A stretch of 64,000 nt of DNA from Candidatus Parcubacteria bacterium. GTDB taxonomy: Bacteria > Patescibacteriota > Microgenomatia > UBA12405. Shown here in pieces: positions 49,670 through 59,683 of the stretch. Under the pieces are notes generated by a model. That model made no database searches, was not told the origin of the DNA, and saw only the letters and a list, made by a program, of their open reading frames with translations. Each line of letters starts with the position of its first letter. The first letter of the stretch is position 1. The position numbers were made by a program, and so were the translations under genes. The stretch covers positions 50,583 through 114,582 of the forward strand of contig JAEZTF010000010.1 of assembly GCA_023443725.1 (NCBI GenBank), written 5' to 3'.

Positions 49670-50499
49670 ACAAAGAACCTTTGGTTAGTATTATCATTCC
49701 AATTCACAATACGAAAAAATATTTAAGTGATTGTTTAAAAAGCATATACAACCAGACATATAAAAATATTGAGGTAATCATCATAAATGATGGTTCTACG
49801 GATGGTTCTGAAAAATTAATAAATAAATATTATAAAAAATATAAAAATAAAACAATTGTTTTAAATAACAAAAAAGCATCCGGAAGTGGAGAAATAGCTT
49901 CTAATAAGGGTATCAAAAAAACTAATGGGAAATATGTGGCTATTATGGATTCAGATGATATCTCTTTGCCAAGTAGAATTAAAAATGAAGTAAGTTTTTT
50001 AGAAAAAAATAAAGATTATTTTTTAGTATCGAGTAGTGCAGTAGTAATAGATGAAAATAATAAGAAAATTAGCAATTTAGATGTTGGTAAAAAATATTTA
50101 GATATTTTAAAAAAAATATATTTTACTAATTCAATAATAAATTCTAGTGTGATGTTTAGAAAATCTGAAATTGAAAATGATTTTTACAAAATAAAATATC
50201 CATTTTTTAATGATTATTATTCTTGGTTTTATTATTTAAGCAATGGTAAGAAAATATTTACCTTAAAACAAAGATTAGTGAAGTATCGTATAAATTTAAC
50301 TAGTTCTACTAGACAAAATCTGAAAAGAAATTTCAAAATTAGTTTTTCGATTAAACAAGAAATTCTGAAGTCAAAAAACTTTAAAATAAGTATTATTGAT
50401 CGATTGAATATAATGTGTCAGAAAATAGTTGTTGAAATATTACCTGCAAAATTAATTGATAAACTGTATCTTTGGAAAATAAAAAGAGTAAGCAATTAA
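49666..50499 (+). CDS. Family 2 glycosyltransferase
   Basis: This 277-residue GT-A enzyme opens VSIIIPIHNTKKYLSDCL, with IINDGSTDGSE and IMDSDDISLPSR (DxD-type). The C-terminal third is basic and lacks clear membrane helices. It is the last gene of the plus-strand block; its stop overlaps by 4 nt the stop of the converging GT4 gene. Confidence 0.87.
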   Translation: MNKEPLVSIIIPIHNTKKYLSDCLKSIYNQTYKNIEVIIINDGSTDGSEKLINKYYKKYKNKTIVLNNKKASGSGEIASNKGIKKTNGKYVAIMDSDDISLPSRIKNEVSFLEKNKDYFLVSSSAVVIDENNKKISNLDVGKKYLDILKKIYFTNSIINSSVMFRKSEIENDFYKIKYPFFNDYYSWFYYLSNGKKIFTLKQRLVKYRINLTSSTRQNLKRNFKISFSIKQEILKSKNFKISIIDRLNIMCQKIVVEILPAKLIDKLYLWKIKRVSN

Positions 50500-51569
50500 A
50501 CAATCTTTGAGTATTTTGAAAATATCTCTGACCATAGAATTTTTTTAAGTTGATCGTCTATTTTATCAGTCGGTTTTTTGACTAGACATTTAAGATAATC
50601 TTCAGGGTTGTTAGCGATTTGAAGATAATCTGATTTGATATTTATACCTTCAGCACCGATAAAACTGGATATAACAGGGATTCCAAAACTAAGAGCTTCT
50701 AAAATTTTAATTCGACTGCCAGAACCAGCAAATATAGGAGTGATAAGAAAATCGATGTTTTTATAAAAATCTTGGGTTTCTTTAACCATACCCAGATCTG
50801 TTATTTTTGGAAAATTATTTTTAACAAACTTAGAATCATTTTTACCGGCTAAAAAAAATTGATACTTAATATTTTCTTTTTCTAGTAAAGGATCTATCTG
50901 ATCAAAAAAATATTTTACAGCGTTTAAATTTGGGGTATGATCAAAAGATCCAATATAACCCAAACGAATTATCTTTGAAGGTATTTTTTTTAAAAAATTG
51001 ATTTTATCAATGCCATTTTCTAGACAAACTATTTTTTTGTTGGGTAAATCTTGCTGAAGAGTTTGTTTATCTTTTTGACTGACAGTGATTATGGTGTCAA
51101 ATTTAGGAAGATATTTTTTTTCGTAAAAATAAATTTGAAGAAAAGTTAAATAACGAAATATAATTTTGAAAATTGAAGGATGATCGTCAAAGATACGACG
51201 GTAAAAAGATATTGAAGCAATATCATGAGAAGTAAAAACTTTTTTGATATTTTTTGGTAAATATTTAGCCAAATAGAGAAGTTGACTAAATTCAATTTGA
51301 ATAATGTCGTATTTATTTTGTTTTATAAGAATTTTTACTTTTGAAATAAGTTTTTGATTGTACCAAGGTGTAAACCAATAAGGGATAAATTTAGTCAAAA
51401 ATAAAGAAAAATTTTTTGATTGAGTCTTTATTTCTGATTCATCAAAAGTAACAAAATCGACATTGTAATATTTTGACAATTCAATGAGTGTATTTTTTAT
51501 TCTTGTTGCTCCCCCACTGTTTTGAGGTTGTGGTGGAATAGCTGAAATTAGAAGAAGGTTTTGTTTCAT
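50496..51569 (-). CDS. Family 4 glycosyltransferase
   Basis: The 357-residue GT-B protein opens LLLISAIPPQPQNSGGATRIKN, has FTSHDIASISFYRR and the donor-side signature PIFAGSGSRIKILEALSFGIPVI, the GSGxRxK variant also present in the GT4 gene at 27497-28711. It lies 2 nt after a large membrane-protein gene and is the last gene of its minus-strand run. Confidence 0.85.
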   Translation of the reverse strand: MKQNLLLISAIPPQPQNSGGATRIKNTLIELSKYYNVDFVTFDESEIKTQSKNFSLFLTKFIPYWFTPWYNQKLISKVKILIKQNKYDIIQIEFSQLLYLAKYLPKNIKKVFTSHDIASISFYRRIFDDHPSIFKIIFRYLTFLQIYFYEKKYLPKFDTIITVSQKDKQTLQQDLPNKKIVCLENGIDKINFLKKIPSKIIRLGYIGSFDHTPNLNAVKYFFDQIDPLLEKENIKYQFFLAGKNDSKFVKNNFPKITDLGMVKETQDFYKNIDFLITPIFAGSGSRIKILEALSFGIPVISSFIGAEGINIKSDYLQIANNPEDYLKCLVKKPTDKIDDQLKKILWSEIFSKYSKIV

Positions 51570-51571
51570 TT

Positions 51572-53068
51572 CTATTTAAAAACCACTTTGGTTTTTGGAT
51601 CTAATTTAAAATAATTTAAAAAAGGTAAGTAATGAAATCCGTTTTGATCTGGATTAGCAGTAGGATACAAATTATTATACTTGGGCAAAATTAATTCTTT
51701 TTTAAAGTCCCACAAACCCTGTTGTTGCAACATAAACGAATTTTCTATTATTTTTTCTCTTACCAATTGAGTTTCATGTATATTTCTATAAATAACCGAT
51801 AAACGATTTGTTTGAACAAATATTCCAAACATTATTAGTCCATAAATTATTTTTTGAATTTTTATTGATTTAAATTTTATTTCATTTAAAATTCCACATC
51901 CGATACCAATGAAAAATATTACTGTTATTGATATTATTCTTGAAGCTATTTGTGTAATTAATGATGCTGGAATAAAACTCAAAATTGCACAGAAAAAGAT
52001 AAATAAAAAAATATTTTTATTTATCTTTATGGAGATGATTGGAATTAAAAAAGAAGTTAGAAATAAAAACCAAAAAATAGAACTTAAAAAAGTTCGACTT
52101 CTAAAGAAATTAATATAATTGATTTGAAAATAGCCGCTAAAACTGATTAGTATAATATCTATTAAGATTAAATATATTAAATATATATTTTTAATTATTT
52201 TAGGTAAAACAACAGACTTGTTTATAATTGCTATTATTGTGACAAGTGTTATCGAGAAAAATATTAAATAATTATCAAAGATGGTTATATATATATTAGA
52301 AATTAAACTTTTTTTAAAAACACCTAAAATTCCAAGAGAACTACTGTAAAGTTCTCTGCTATTTCTCATACCAGGACTGGTAAACATAAAAATCGATCCA
52401 ATTAAACTAATGATAAATAAAGTTGCAAAAAAATAATTAACCCGTCTGTCTCTAAAAAGAATATAAACATTGACTAGTCCTAATGTTAAAGTAAATCCAG
52501 CTGATATATTTTCCATTAAAGTAGATATAAATAGACATAGTAATATACTAGCTATTATTTTTGTTTTTTTATTTTTTTTAAGTGTATTTATTTCGATTTT
52601 ATTTTTATATACAAAGAAAAGAATAGCTGTTATGGGAACCATAAATGCAATATTGGCACAGATTAATGACCAAGTTTCCTCTCTGATCCCATTTGATAAA
52701 CTTAAAAAAAGAAAAATGGAAGTTATTAGAGGAATTTTATTTTTGTATTCAAATAATTTACTAAATAAATAAATTATAGTTAAGAACATGCCTGCTGATA
52801 CAAAATTCCAAAGGATTTTATAATAACAAAAATATGACATTAAGAAATTTGATAATCCTCTTCCATTTTGATTTTTCCAACTCCAAAGAATAGCTTTTAG
52901 TGAGGTTAAGATATTTCCTGATGCATTTTTTGGAAACCAGTTGATTATTTCCCAATCATCACCCATCAATGGCATTAACCAGTTGATGTATAAAAAAAAC
53001 AGAAAAATACAAATAAACAAATAGTTATTACTCCACCATTTTTTAATAAAGATATTTTTAAAATTCAT
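51572..53068 (-). CDS. DUF6056-like multi-spanning membrane protein
   Basis: This 498-residue protein has about thirteen membrane helices. After the first, [11 protein letters not shown] and then NGRGLSN form the DD...NGR pattern of DUF6056/GtrII-type membrane proteins, which resemble GT-C sugar transferases with an acidic pair in the first outer loop. A soluble tail closes the protein. It overlaps the aminotransferase gene by 11 nt. The exact role is unknown. Confidence 0.65.
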   Translation of the reverse strand: MNFKNIFIKKWWSNNYLFICIFLFFLYINWLMPLMGDDWEIINWFPKNASGNILTSLKAILWSWKNQNGRGLSNFLMSYFCYYKILWNFVSAGMFLTIIYLFSKLFEYKNKIPLITSIFLFLSLSNGIREETWSLICANIAFMVPITAILFFVYKNKIEINTLKKNKKTKIIASILLCLFISTLMENISAGFTLTLGLVNVYILFRDRRVNYFFATLFIISLIGSIFMFTSPGMRNSRELYSSSLGILGVFKKSLISNIYITIFDNYLIFFSITLVTIIAIINKSVVLPKIIKNIYLIYLILIDIILISFSGYFQINYINFFRSRTFLSSIFWFLFLTSFLIPIISIKINKNIFLFIFFCAILSFIPASLITQIASRIISITVIFFIGIGCGILNEIKFKSIKIQKIIYGLIMFGIFVQTNRLSVIYRNIHETQLVREKIIENSFMLQQQGLWDFKKELILPKYNNLYPTANPDQNGFHYLPFLNYFKLDPKTKVVFK

Positions 53069-54155
53069 TTAATATTTTTGTTATTTTTCTAATCTCATTT
53101 TCTTTTAAGTTAGAATTAATAGGAATACTTAATATTTCGTTATGAATTTGTTCAGTGATAGGAAAACTTAATCTATTCCATTCTTTATAAGCTAGTTGTT
53201 TGTGAGGAGGAATTGGATAGTGTATTAATGATCCAATTTCATTTATTGTTAAATACTTTTGTAATTCATTTCGATCTTTAGTTCTAATTACAAAGACATA
53301 AAAATTATGTTCATTAAAATTTGTAACTTTTGGTAAAATTATTTTTGGATTTTTAATATTTTCTAAATAATATTTTGCAATAGATCTTCTTTTTTGATTT
53401 TCTTTATCTAAATATTTGAGTTTTACATTCAAAACAGCGGCCTGAATTTCGTCTAGACGACTGTTTAATCCTTGATAGATATTTACATATTTTTCTTTAG
53501 AACCATAATTACCCAAAGCTCTTATCGTTTCAGCTAGTTCTTTATTATTAGTAGTAACTGCTCCTCCATCACCAAAACAACCTAAATTTTTTCCTGGATA
53601 AAAACTGAATCCTGAAGCGTCACCTAAGTTTCCAGCCATTTTATTTTTATATTTAGAACCATGAGCCTGAGCTGAATCTTCAATAATTTTAAGATTATAT
53701 TTTTTGGCTAATTTCCAAATCTTATCCATTTTTACTACCTGTCCATATAAATGGACTACCATAATAGCTTTTGTTTTTTTGGTTATTTTTTCTTCGATTA
53801 AATCTGGATTTATATTGTAGGTATTTATGTCTGGTTCGATTAAAACTGGAATTAAATTGTTATCGGTAATAGCTAGAATAGAAGCAATATATGTGTTGGC
53901 TGGAACGATTATTTCATCATTGTCTTTAAAATTACCTAATTCTTTATATGCTTTGATTATCAATCTTAAAGCATCTAATCCGTTAGCCGTACCGACACAA
54001 TATTTTGTTTCAATAAACTTTGCAAAATTATTTTCAAAATTTTTTAACTCTTCTCCAAAAAGATAATATCCAGAATTGAGTACTCTTTTAATTGAGTTAT
54101 CTAATTCTTTTCTATATTGTTGGTTGATTTTATATAAATCTAGAAATTTGATCAT
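53058..54155 (-). CDS. DegT/DnrJ/EryC1/StrS sugar aminotransferase
   Basis: The 365-residue PLP enzyme has [12 protein letters not shown], then [11 protein letters not shown] and [16 protein letters not shown] with the PLP lysine (PGKN), and [12 protein letters not shown]. It aminates a keto-sugar nucleotide. The pattern is close to FdtB/QdtB, which make 3-amino-3,6-dideoxy sugars, and the FdtA-like isomerase gene 3 kb away supports that. The nucleotide-sugar dehydratase and the N-acyltransferase of that pathway are not in this window. Confidence 0.9.
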   Translation of the reverse strand: MIKFLDLYKINQQYRKELDNSIKRVLNSGYYLFGEELKNFENNFAKFIETKYCVGTANGLDALRLIIKAYKELGNFKDNDEIIVPANTYIASILAITDNNLIPVLIEPDINTYNINPDLIEEKITKKTKAIMVVHLYGQVVKMDKIWKLAKKYNLKIIEDSAQAHGSKYKNKMAGNLGDASGFSFYPGKNLGCFGDGGAVTTNNKELAETIRALGNYGSKEKYVNIYQGLNSRLDEIQAAVLNVKLKYLDKENQKRRSIAKYYLENIKNPKIILPKVTNFNEHNFYVFVIRTKDRNELQKYLTINEIGSLIHYPIPPHKQLAYKEWNRLSFPITEQIHNEILSIPINSNLKENEIRKITKILNEF

Positions 54156-54547
54156 TTTTTTGTTGATTTTAATCCTTTTTTGATTAATGTAGTTGAAATT
54201 TCAGGTGTTCTTGATAAATATATAACCTTACAGTATTCTTTTAAATAATCAAATTTACCTTTCCAATCATCACCTATTACAAAGGTATTTATTTGGTATT
54301 TTTTAATATCATTGATTTTTTGTTCCCAACAATTTTCTTTAATTACTAAATCTACATATTTTATTGATTCTAATATCCTTTTTCTTTCTTTATATGAGAA
54401 ATATGATTTTTTATTTTTTATTAAATTAAATTTGTCACTAGATAGAGCTACTATTAAATAATCTCCTAATTCTTTTGCTCTTCTTAATAAATTAATATGT
54501 CCGTAATGTAATAGATCAAAGGTTCCGTACGTAATTATTTTTTTCAT
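54152..54547 (-). CDS. Cytidylyltransferase of the TagD type
   Basis: This 131-residue enzyme opens [19 protein letters not shown], with the HxGH nucleotide-binding motif, and ends [11 protein letters not shown], the RTxGISTT-type motif. The family makes CDP-glycerol or other CDP-alcohols from CTP. It is coupled to a LicD gene (4-nt overlap), so its product may be the substrate from which LicD takes its phospho-group. The alcohol is unknown. Confidence 0.88.
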   Translation of the reverse strand: MKKIITYGTFDLLHYGHINLLRRAKELGDYLIVALSSDKFNLIKNKKSYFSYKERKRILESIKYVDLVIKENCWEQKINDIKKYQINTFVIGDDWKGKFDYLKEYCKVIYLSRTPEISTTLIKKGLKSTKK

Positions 54548-55371
54548 GATAATTTAATAAATTTATCTTCTGGGTAAAATTCTATACTATCATCGATAAT
54601 GATATGTCCTGGTTCACAATGCTCTTTTTTTGGTAATACATTATAGTTTCCATATCTTAATTTTAGATAAATATCCGTATTGTGTGGTGTTTTGAATTTT
54701 ATTTTTTCAAAGATAATTTCCGACAATGGGAAGATAATATTTATCGGCAACGGTTTATCTGGTTTATAATTTTTTGCAGGTATTGGTGTTCCTTTTTTGA
54801 GTATTATTTTTTTTATTCCATTTATATCTTTGCCGTATACAATATATGGATAAATGTCTAAAAATATTCCATTTTTTTTCTTTTTTTCTTTTATTCTATA
54901 AACAAATCCTTTCCAATAATTTATAAATTCATATTTGTCTGACAAATTACTTTTACAAAGTTTTTCTATTTTAATAATGTCCTCTTCCATTACAGACACA
55001 TCTACATCAGTATCCCATGGAATAAATCCTTTATGCCTTACTGCTCCTAATAAAGTTCCAAAATCTAGCCAATAACTTATGTGGTGTTTTTCCATTATTG
55101 ACTTAAACTCTTTAAGCATATTAGTCATTTCAATTTGTGCATTTCTAGTATTTCCGGTTGCTGGTAGAGCTTTTTTTGGATCAATAAAATAATCCATTAT
55201 TAAATTAGTTTTAAAATTTAGAGAATCAACTTTTTCTTCAATATTTTTAAAGTTTTCTATTTCTAATGAATCTATTTTTGATTTTAAAAAGTCTCTTTCT
55301 TTTAGAAGATTATCCCTGTCGTTGATTAAAGTTTTTATGTAAGGAATATATCTTATTATTTTTTTAATCAT
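54544..55371 (-). CDS. LicD-family phospho-ligand transferase
   Basis: The 275-residue protein has a coiled-coil-like N-terminus (about 20-60) and a LicD domain with [19 protein letters not shown], followed by TDVDVSV. LicD proteins transfer phosphocholine or other phosphate groups from a CDP carrier to sugars, as in Streptococcus and in fukutin relatives. Adjacent TagD-like, HAD and ATP-grasp genes point to a small decoration module. No choline kinase or transporter is in the window. Confidence 0.88.
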   Translation of the reverse strand: MIKKIIRYIPYIKTLINDRDNLLKERDFLKSKIDSLEIENFKNIEEKVDSLNFKTNLIMDYFIDPKKALPATGNTRNAQIEMTNMLKEFKSIMEKHHISYWLDFGTLLGAVRHKGFIPWDTDVDVSVMEEDIIKIEKLCKSNLSDKYEFINYWKGFVYRIKEKKKKNGIFLDIYPYIVYGKDINGIKKIILKKGTPIPAKNYKPDKPLPINIIFPLSEIIFEKIKFKTPHNTDIYLKLRYGNYNVLPKKEHCEPGHIIIDDSIEFYPEDKFIKLS

Positions 55372-55375
55372 GTTT

Positions 55376-56008
55376 TTATATTTTAATCTTTTTTAGAGAT
55401 GGTAGAGATTTTATTTTTAAATTATCCCAAAATTTTTTTGAACGGGCGCCTCTATTTAAACAGAAAAATTTAATTTTTAAATCATCGCTGATTTTTTTTT
55501 CTATCTCTGTATCCCCTATGATAGCAAAACAGTTATGTTTTTTAGCAATTTTGATTTTATCGGGTATGTTTTTATCTGGTTTTATTACGTATATCTTTTT
55601 AAAAAATTTTTCCATTTTTAATTTTTTTATTTGATTTAGAGTATTTTTTTTATTTGACCTGGCTGTTACTAAAATTAAATCATTTTTTTTGCTTGTGTTG
55701 ATTAAAAATGGCAAAGTATCCTTGTATAAAAAATCGTATTTGAGCATTTCTGGATTTTCTATATTCTTAATCCAATCTTTGTTTATTTCATCTACCAATA
55801 AAGGGTTGATACCTTTTTTTGACAGATATTCTTTTGTTGATATACCCAACCTTTTTGATTCTAAATAGTCTTTAACATTTATATCTATTTTTTGGTTTTT
55901 GATTATAGTTTCTAATAATATTTGATGGCGATCGAAACTATTTAATATAGTTCCATCAAAATCTATTAAAATTGTTTTATTATTCACTTTTGGTGATGAT
56001 GTCTTCAT
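55376..56008 (-). CDS. HAD-superfamily hydrolase
   Basis: The 210-residue protein has the HAD nucleophile motif LIDFDGTIL, a cap-like helical insert, motif II VTARSNK and motif IV IIGDTEIE, as in phosphoglycolate-phosphatase-like enzymes. I start at the ATG at 56008, which overlaps the ATP-grasp gene by 29 nt; another in-frame start at 56020 is possible. The substrate is unknown; it may remove a phosphate from an intermediate of the neighbouring LicD module. Confidence 0.82.
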   Translation of the reverse strand: MKTSSPKVNNKTILIDFDGTILNSFDRHQILLETIIKNQKIDINVKDYLESKRLGISTKEYLSKKGINPLLVDEINKDWIKNIENPEMLKYDFLYKDTLPFLINTSKKNDLILVTARSNKKNTLNQIKKLKMEKFFKKIYVIKPDKNIPDKIKIAKKHNCFAIIGDTEIEKKISDDLKIKFFCLNRGARSKKFWDNLKIKSLPSLKKIKI

Positions 56009-56942
56009 AAACTCTAACAATCCATTGTTTTTTAAAATTTAATTTGAAATGAGAAAAAATTTCTTTTTCTGATTTTCCTAACCATATATCTGCTAACGCT
56101 GAAATTTCATCCCATCCAGCTTTATATGATAATCCCATCCCTCCAGCTAATCTAAAATTTACGTCAGTAATTACGAATTTATTTTTATTGGTTTTCATAA
56201 ATTGCAAATTAAAACAATTTGGTACTTCTATTTTTTGAATTAATTTTTTTACTATTTTCTCTAACTTTATGTTTTTAAAAACACATGTTTTAGTACAGAT
56301 TCCTGCCTTTGTTTCTATTCTTTTTCGAGTGACAGTATTAATAATATTCTTATAACAAAAAACTTCAGTTGTATATTCAGGCTCTTTACACAACTCTTGA
56401 ATTATAAATTTATCAATTTCTTTTATTTCTAAAATTTTTTTACCTATTAGTTTTTGAGAATTTACAGAACCTACTCCTTCTTTTGGTTTTAAAAAATATT
56501 CTTTATTTGGATTAATTTGATTTTTTAAAAAATATTTTGGTATTGGTAATTTATTTTCTTTCAAAAATTCACTTAATTTTAATTTATCTCCGTAAAAATT
56601 AAATATTTCTTGTTTTGGTGCAGTTGTTAATATACCTCTATTATTTAAATCTGAATTATTTTTGTTAAAAATTTTTTGATCAAAATCAAATATTGGAAAA
56701 ATAATATCTATTTTTTCATCATCTATTATTTTAATTATTTGAGAATAGAATTTTGAATCGTTTGAATATACAACTTTGTAAAATTTATCTAGCATTGTTG
56801 ATGACGCTACTAGTTCTTTATGATTACAATCAACTCCAATTAAATAAAAATAATTTCCATATTTTTCTTTTAAGATTTTAATTGCGTGATAAGCACTATT
56901 AAGACCACAACTAAGAAATAAAATCTTTTTTTTATTTTTCAT
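55980..56942 (-). CDS. ATP-grasp ligase
   Basis: This 320-residue protein has an N-terminal Rossmann-like part (ILFLSCGLNSAYHAIKIL) and an ATP-grasp domain with FLKPKEGVGSVNS as the flexible loop and VITDVNFRLAGGMG as the metal-binding segment, where N/R replace part of the common ExNPR. It overlaps both neighbours (29 nt with the HAD gene, 4 nt with the FdtA-like gene). It is a different protein from the ATP-grasp at 3712-4845. The substrate is unknown; an amino acid or sugar acid is possible. Confidence 0.8.
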   Translation of the reverse strand: MKNKKKILFLSCGLNSAYHAIKILKEKYGNYFYLIGVDCNHKELVASSTMLDKFYKVVYSNDSKFYSQIIKIIDDEKIDIIFPIFDFDQKIFNKNNSDLNNRGILTTAPKQEIFNFYGDKLKLSEFLKENKLPIPKYFLKNQINPNKEYFLKPKEGVGSVNSQKLIGKKILEIKEIDKFIIQELCKEPEYTTEVFCYKNIINTVTRKRIETKAGICTKTCVFKNIKLEKIVKKLIQKIEVPNCFNLQFMKTNKNKFVITDVNFRLAGGMGLSYKAGWDEISALADIWLGKSEKEIFSHFKLNFKKQWIVRVYEDIITKSE

Positions 56943-57337
56943 TTTTTAATGTTTTTTTTAAATTCAGAATAATCTCTTATATATTCTTTTTCATCGTAAT
57001 ATTTATCTGCTAAAACGATCAAGACGCAGTCTTTTGAAAAATCATACATTTCTCGCCATATATTTTTACCTATATAAAGGCCAGTATCAGGAGAATTTAA
57101 TTCTAAAACATTTTTTTTGTTTCCATCATCAAGAAGAACTTTGCAACTACCATTAACGCATATTAATATTTGTTTTAAATTTTTGTGAGCGTGTTTTCCT
57201 CTAATCGTATTTTTTACTGTTCCAAAAATATAATATATCCTTTTGAATTTAAAAGGAATATTTTTATATTCTTCAAGTGAAATAAGAGAGCCTCTTTCGT
57301 CTCCATTTATTTTAAATTTAAATAATTTTGTATCCAT
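56939..57337 (-). CDS. FdtA/WxcM-like cupin, sugar 3,4-ketoisomerase
   Basis: The 132-residue protein has the family pattern RGKHAHKNLKQILICVNGS, with the two His residues of the active site, then DTGLYIGKNIWREM and VLADKYYDEKEYIRDYSEF. FdtA converts a dTDP-4-keto-6-deoxyhexose to the 3-keto form for the DegT aminotransferase. It lies 3 kb from that gene, with the LicD module between. It also could serve a WbtA-like amino-sugar step. Confidence 0.88.
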   Translation of the reverse strand: MDTKLFKFKINGDERGSLISLEEYKNIPFKFKRIYYIFGTVKNTIRGKHAHKNLKQILICVNGSCKVLLDDGNKKNVLELNSPDTGLYIGKNIWREMYDFSKDCVLIVLADKYYDEKEYIRDYSEFKKNIKK

Positions 57338-58477
57338 TTAAAAAATAAATTTTATTAATCTAAACAATCTAGGAATATATTTTTTAAATAAAAATTTTAT
57401 TAAAAGGATAAAAGAAATCAATATTAATAATAATCCGATAATTCTAATAATATGTGTTTGATTAAGCATTAAAATTATTCCGACCATAAATATTTTAAAT
57501 TTTTTACCTATCAATTGATCTTTTAAATCTATAGAAAAATCATTTAAAAAAGTTGATAACCCGTTTTTCCAATTTTGTTTAAGAAATAATTGTTTTTGTT
57601 TTTTTGGACTGTTTGCAAATTCAAAATTGTAGGAATAATTCCATTGTTGTTCTTTTATTTTTTTTAAAAATTCTTTTTTTTGTTGTTTATTAAGAAGATA
57701 TTTGTAAGGTAAAACTTCATTTTTAAAAGTATTTAAAATATCTAATTCATATTGTTTACTTTTATGCACTTCTCCAATTTTATTGCCATGGCTTATTCCT
57801 CCATCGCGATGCTTTGATGATACAAAATCAAAATAATTATATTTAATACCAAGTCTAGAAAATTTTAGTGCTGACGAATAGTCTTCTACTAGTTTATATT
57901 TTTCATCAAAATAACCATATTTTTTAAACAATTCTTTTTTATAAAAAATACTAGATCCAGGAAGAATGCATTTACTAGACATTTCACCAAATAGTTTTTT
58001 TGGAGGAAGCTTGTTAATTTTTTCCTGATTCTCTTTTGATACAAAATATTGTATGAGTCGTTTGAGTTTTATATCATACATTCCTACTTGTGCAACTACA
58101 ATTAATTCTTTTTTGGGTAACGAATTAAAGCAATTAATATATTTGCTAAAAACATGTTTGTTATACAACATATCGTCTGCTGCTAAGAATGTTACATAAT
58201 CCCCTTTTGATAATTTTATGGCATTGTTTAGATTTTTTACGGTTCCTAGGTTTTTTGGATTTTGATTAACTAAAAATCGTTTTATATTATTTCCAGATTT
58301 TGTTTTTAAATATTTTTCAATTGCTTTTTTATCAAAATCATCAGATGCATCATCAGTAACTATAATTTCAATATTCGGATAATCCTGTGCCAAAATAGAA
58401 TCTAAATTTTCATATATATATTTATAGTTTTTGTAAGCGGGAACGATAATACTAATTAATGGTTGTTTCTTGATCAT
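57338..58477 (-). CDS. Family 2 glycosyltransferase with C-terminal membrane helices
   Basis: This 379-residue enzyme opens ISIIVPAYKNYKYIYENL, with VTDDASDDFDK and FLAADDMLYNK, then SSKCILPGSSIFYKK and LVEDYSSALKF. Two hydrophobic stretches near the C-terminus (about 325-365) suggest membrane attachment. It is coupled to the ABC ATPase gene by a 4-nt overlap, so it may act on the glycan exported by that system. Confidence 0.85.
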   Translation of the reverse strand: MIKKQPLISIIVPAYKNYKYIYENLDSILAQDYPNIEIIVTDDASDDFDKKAIEKYLKTKSGNNIKRFLVNQNPKNLGTVKNLNNAIKLSKGDYVTFLAADDMLYNKHVFSKYINCFNSLPKKELIVVAQVGMYDIKLKRLIQYFVSKENQEKINKLPPKKLFGEMSSKCILPGSSIFYKKELFKKYGYFDEKYKLVEDYSSALKFSRLGIKYNYFDFVSSKHRDGGISHGNKIGEVHKSKQYELDILNTFKNEVLPYKYLLNKQQKKEFLKKIKEQQWNYSYNFEFANSPKKQKQLFLKQNWKNGLSTFLNDFSIDLKDQLIGKKFKIFMVGIILMLNQTHIIRIIGLLLILISFILLIKFLFKKYIPRLFRLIKFIF

Positions 58478-59292
58478 TTATTGTTTTTATAATTTTTTAT
58501 TATTGTTTTTGGATCACCTTGTTTAATTAATCTTGAATGATTTATATAGATTACTTTTTCACAAAACTTTTGAATTTGATCTAAATTGTGAGAGACGAAG
58601 ATAATAGTAATGTCTTTTGATTTTTTGAACTCTTCCATACGGTCGAAGCATTTTTTTTGAAAAGCGGTGTCGCCGACGGCAAGAATTTCGTCAACTAACA
58701 ATATTTCTGGATGAGTGTGGACAGCGACAGCAAAAGCTAGGCGCATATACATACCAGAAGAATAGTGTTTGACTGGTTGATCGATAAATTCCTGTAGTTC
58801 GGCAAATTCGATAATACTATTTAAATTGGCGGCAATTTCTTTTTGAGAAAGGCCTAAAATAGCTCCATTGAGGAAAATATTCTCTCGACCAGTGAGTTCC
58901 GGATGAAAACCTGCACCAAGTTCGATAAGAGGAGAGATATTACCATGAACGGTTACTTTGCCTTTGTTGGGTGACATAACACCAGCAATGAGCTTTAGAA
59001 TAGTAGATTTACCTGATCCGTTTGGACCAATAATACCAACTGTCTCCCCTTTTTTAATTTCAAAACTAATGTCATCTAACGCAGTGAAACTTTCCTTAGT
59101 TTGTTCACCTTTAAATAAAGCGGGTAAAAATTCTTTGAATGTTTTGTGACTGTTTTTACTAAATTGTTTAGTAACATGATCAAATTTAATGACGGTTTGA
59201 TCTAGAACATTAGAACGTTGGATCGTTAGAGCGTTAGATTTTTTAACTTCAGTAGTGTTAGAACGTTGGATCGTTAGATCTTTAGATTTCAT
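58474..59292 (-). CDS. Polysaccharide/teichoic acid ABC exporter ATPase (Wzt/TagH-like)
   Basis: The 272-residue protein has Walker A IGPNGSGKSTILK, the signature YSSGMYMRLAFA and Walker B LLVDEILAVGD, with the long Q-loop-side insert PLIELGAGFHPELTGRENIFLNG of the Wzt/TagH group. The C-terminal carbohydrate-binding domain of O9-type Wzt is absent. The first 30 residues contain LTIQRSN twice, encoded by an R5 repeat, and are not part of the ABC fold. It works with the permease at 59679-60479. Confidence 0.93.
   Translation of the reverse strand: MKSKDLTIQRSNTTEVKKSNALTIQRSNVLDQTVIKFDHVTKQFSKNSHKTFKEFLPALFKGEQTKESFTALDDISFEIKKGETVGIIGPNGSGKSTILKLIAGVMSPNKGKVTVHGNISPLIELGAGFHPELTGRENIFLNGAILGLSQKEIAANLNSIIEFAELQEFIDQPVKHYSSGMYMRLAFAVAVHTHPEILLVDEILAVGDTAFQKKCFDRMEEFKKSKDITIIFVSHNLDQIQKFCEKVIYINHSRLIKQGDPKTIIKNYKNNK
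59201..59287. repeat. R5 repeat pair at the 5' end of the ABC ATPase gene
   Basis: A 21-nt unit beginning TTAGAACGTTGGATC occurs at 59210-59230 and again at 59258-59278, in the same frame, embedded in GTTAGAxxGTTAGA-type sequence. It encodes the two LTIQRSN copies in the N-terminus. Related sequence lies at 59644-59683 and 61475-61497. Confidence 0.85.
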
Positions 59293-59642
59293 TTTAATTT
59301 TAGTTGATTTATGAATGAGTTTAACATTTTTGCTAATTCTTCGTAGCTATTTATTATTTTTTCAAATTCAACTTGATCAATAAATTTTAAATCTTTAATC
59401 AAAATTAAAAAATATTCTGTCTCTGTAAGAGATCCTTTTGCTTGATATAAAAATTGAAGAAATTCTTTATTTCCTTTTCTTCCAAAACCTTCTACTATAT
59501 TAGCAGGAATTGAGGTTGATGATCTTTGAATTTGAGAAATAATTCCATACTTTTCGCAATTAGGTAATTTGGTTGTTATTTTGTAAATTTCTAATGCTAA
59601 CTCGTGACTTTTTTGCCATATTTTTAAATTTTGAAAATTCAT
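59289..59642 (-). CDS. Four-helix-bundle protein (S23/TIGR02436 family)
   Basis: This 117-residue helical protein has the family landmarks FQNLKIWQKSHELALEIY, IISQIQRSSTSIPANIVEGFGR and KGSLTETEYFLILIKDL. The family is named after proteins encoded within 23S rRNA intervening sequences but is found as a free gene in many genomes, often near mobile or envelope genes. Its function is unknown. Here it is coupled to the ABC ATPase gene (4-nt overlap) and lies between it and the permease, so it is transcribed with the exporter. Confidence 0.9.
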   Translation of the reverse strand: MNFQNLKIWQKSHELALEIYKITTKLPNCEKYGIISQIQRSSTSIPANIVEGFGRKGNKEFLQFLYQAKGSLTETEYFLILIKDLKFIDQVEFEKIINSYEELAKMLNSFINQLKLK

Positions 59643-59643
59643 T

Positions 59644-59683
59644 TTTCTAAAGTTCTATCGTTCTAATATTCTAAAGTTCTAAA
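59644..59683. repeat. R5-type repeat between the permease and the four-helix gene
   Basis: Three TTCTAA(A/T) units with AGTTCTA spacing. The stop codon of the ABC permease gene (59681-59679) lies within it, so the repeat ends that reading frame. Confidence 0.55.
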
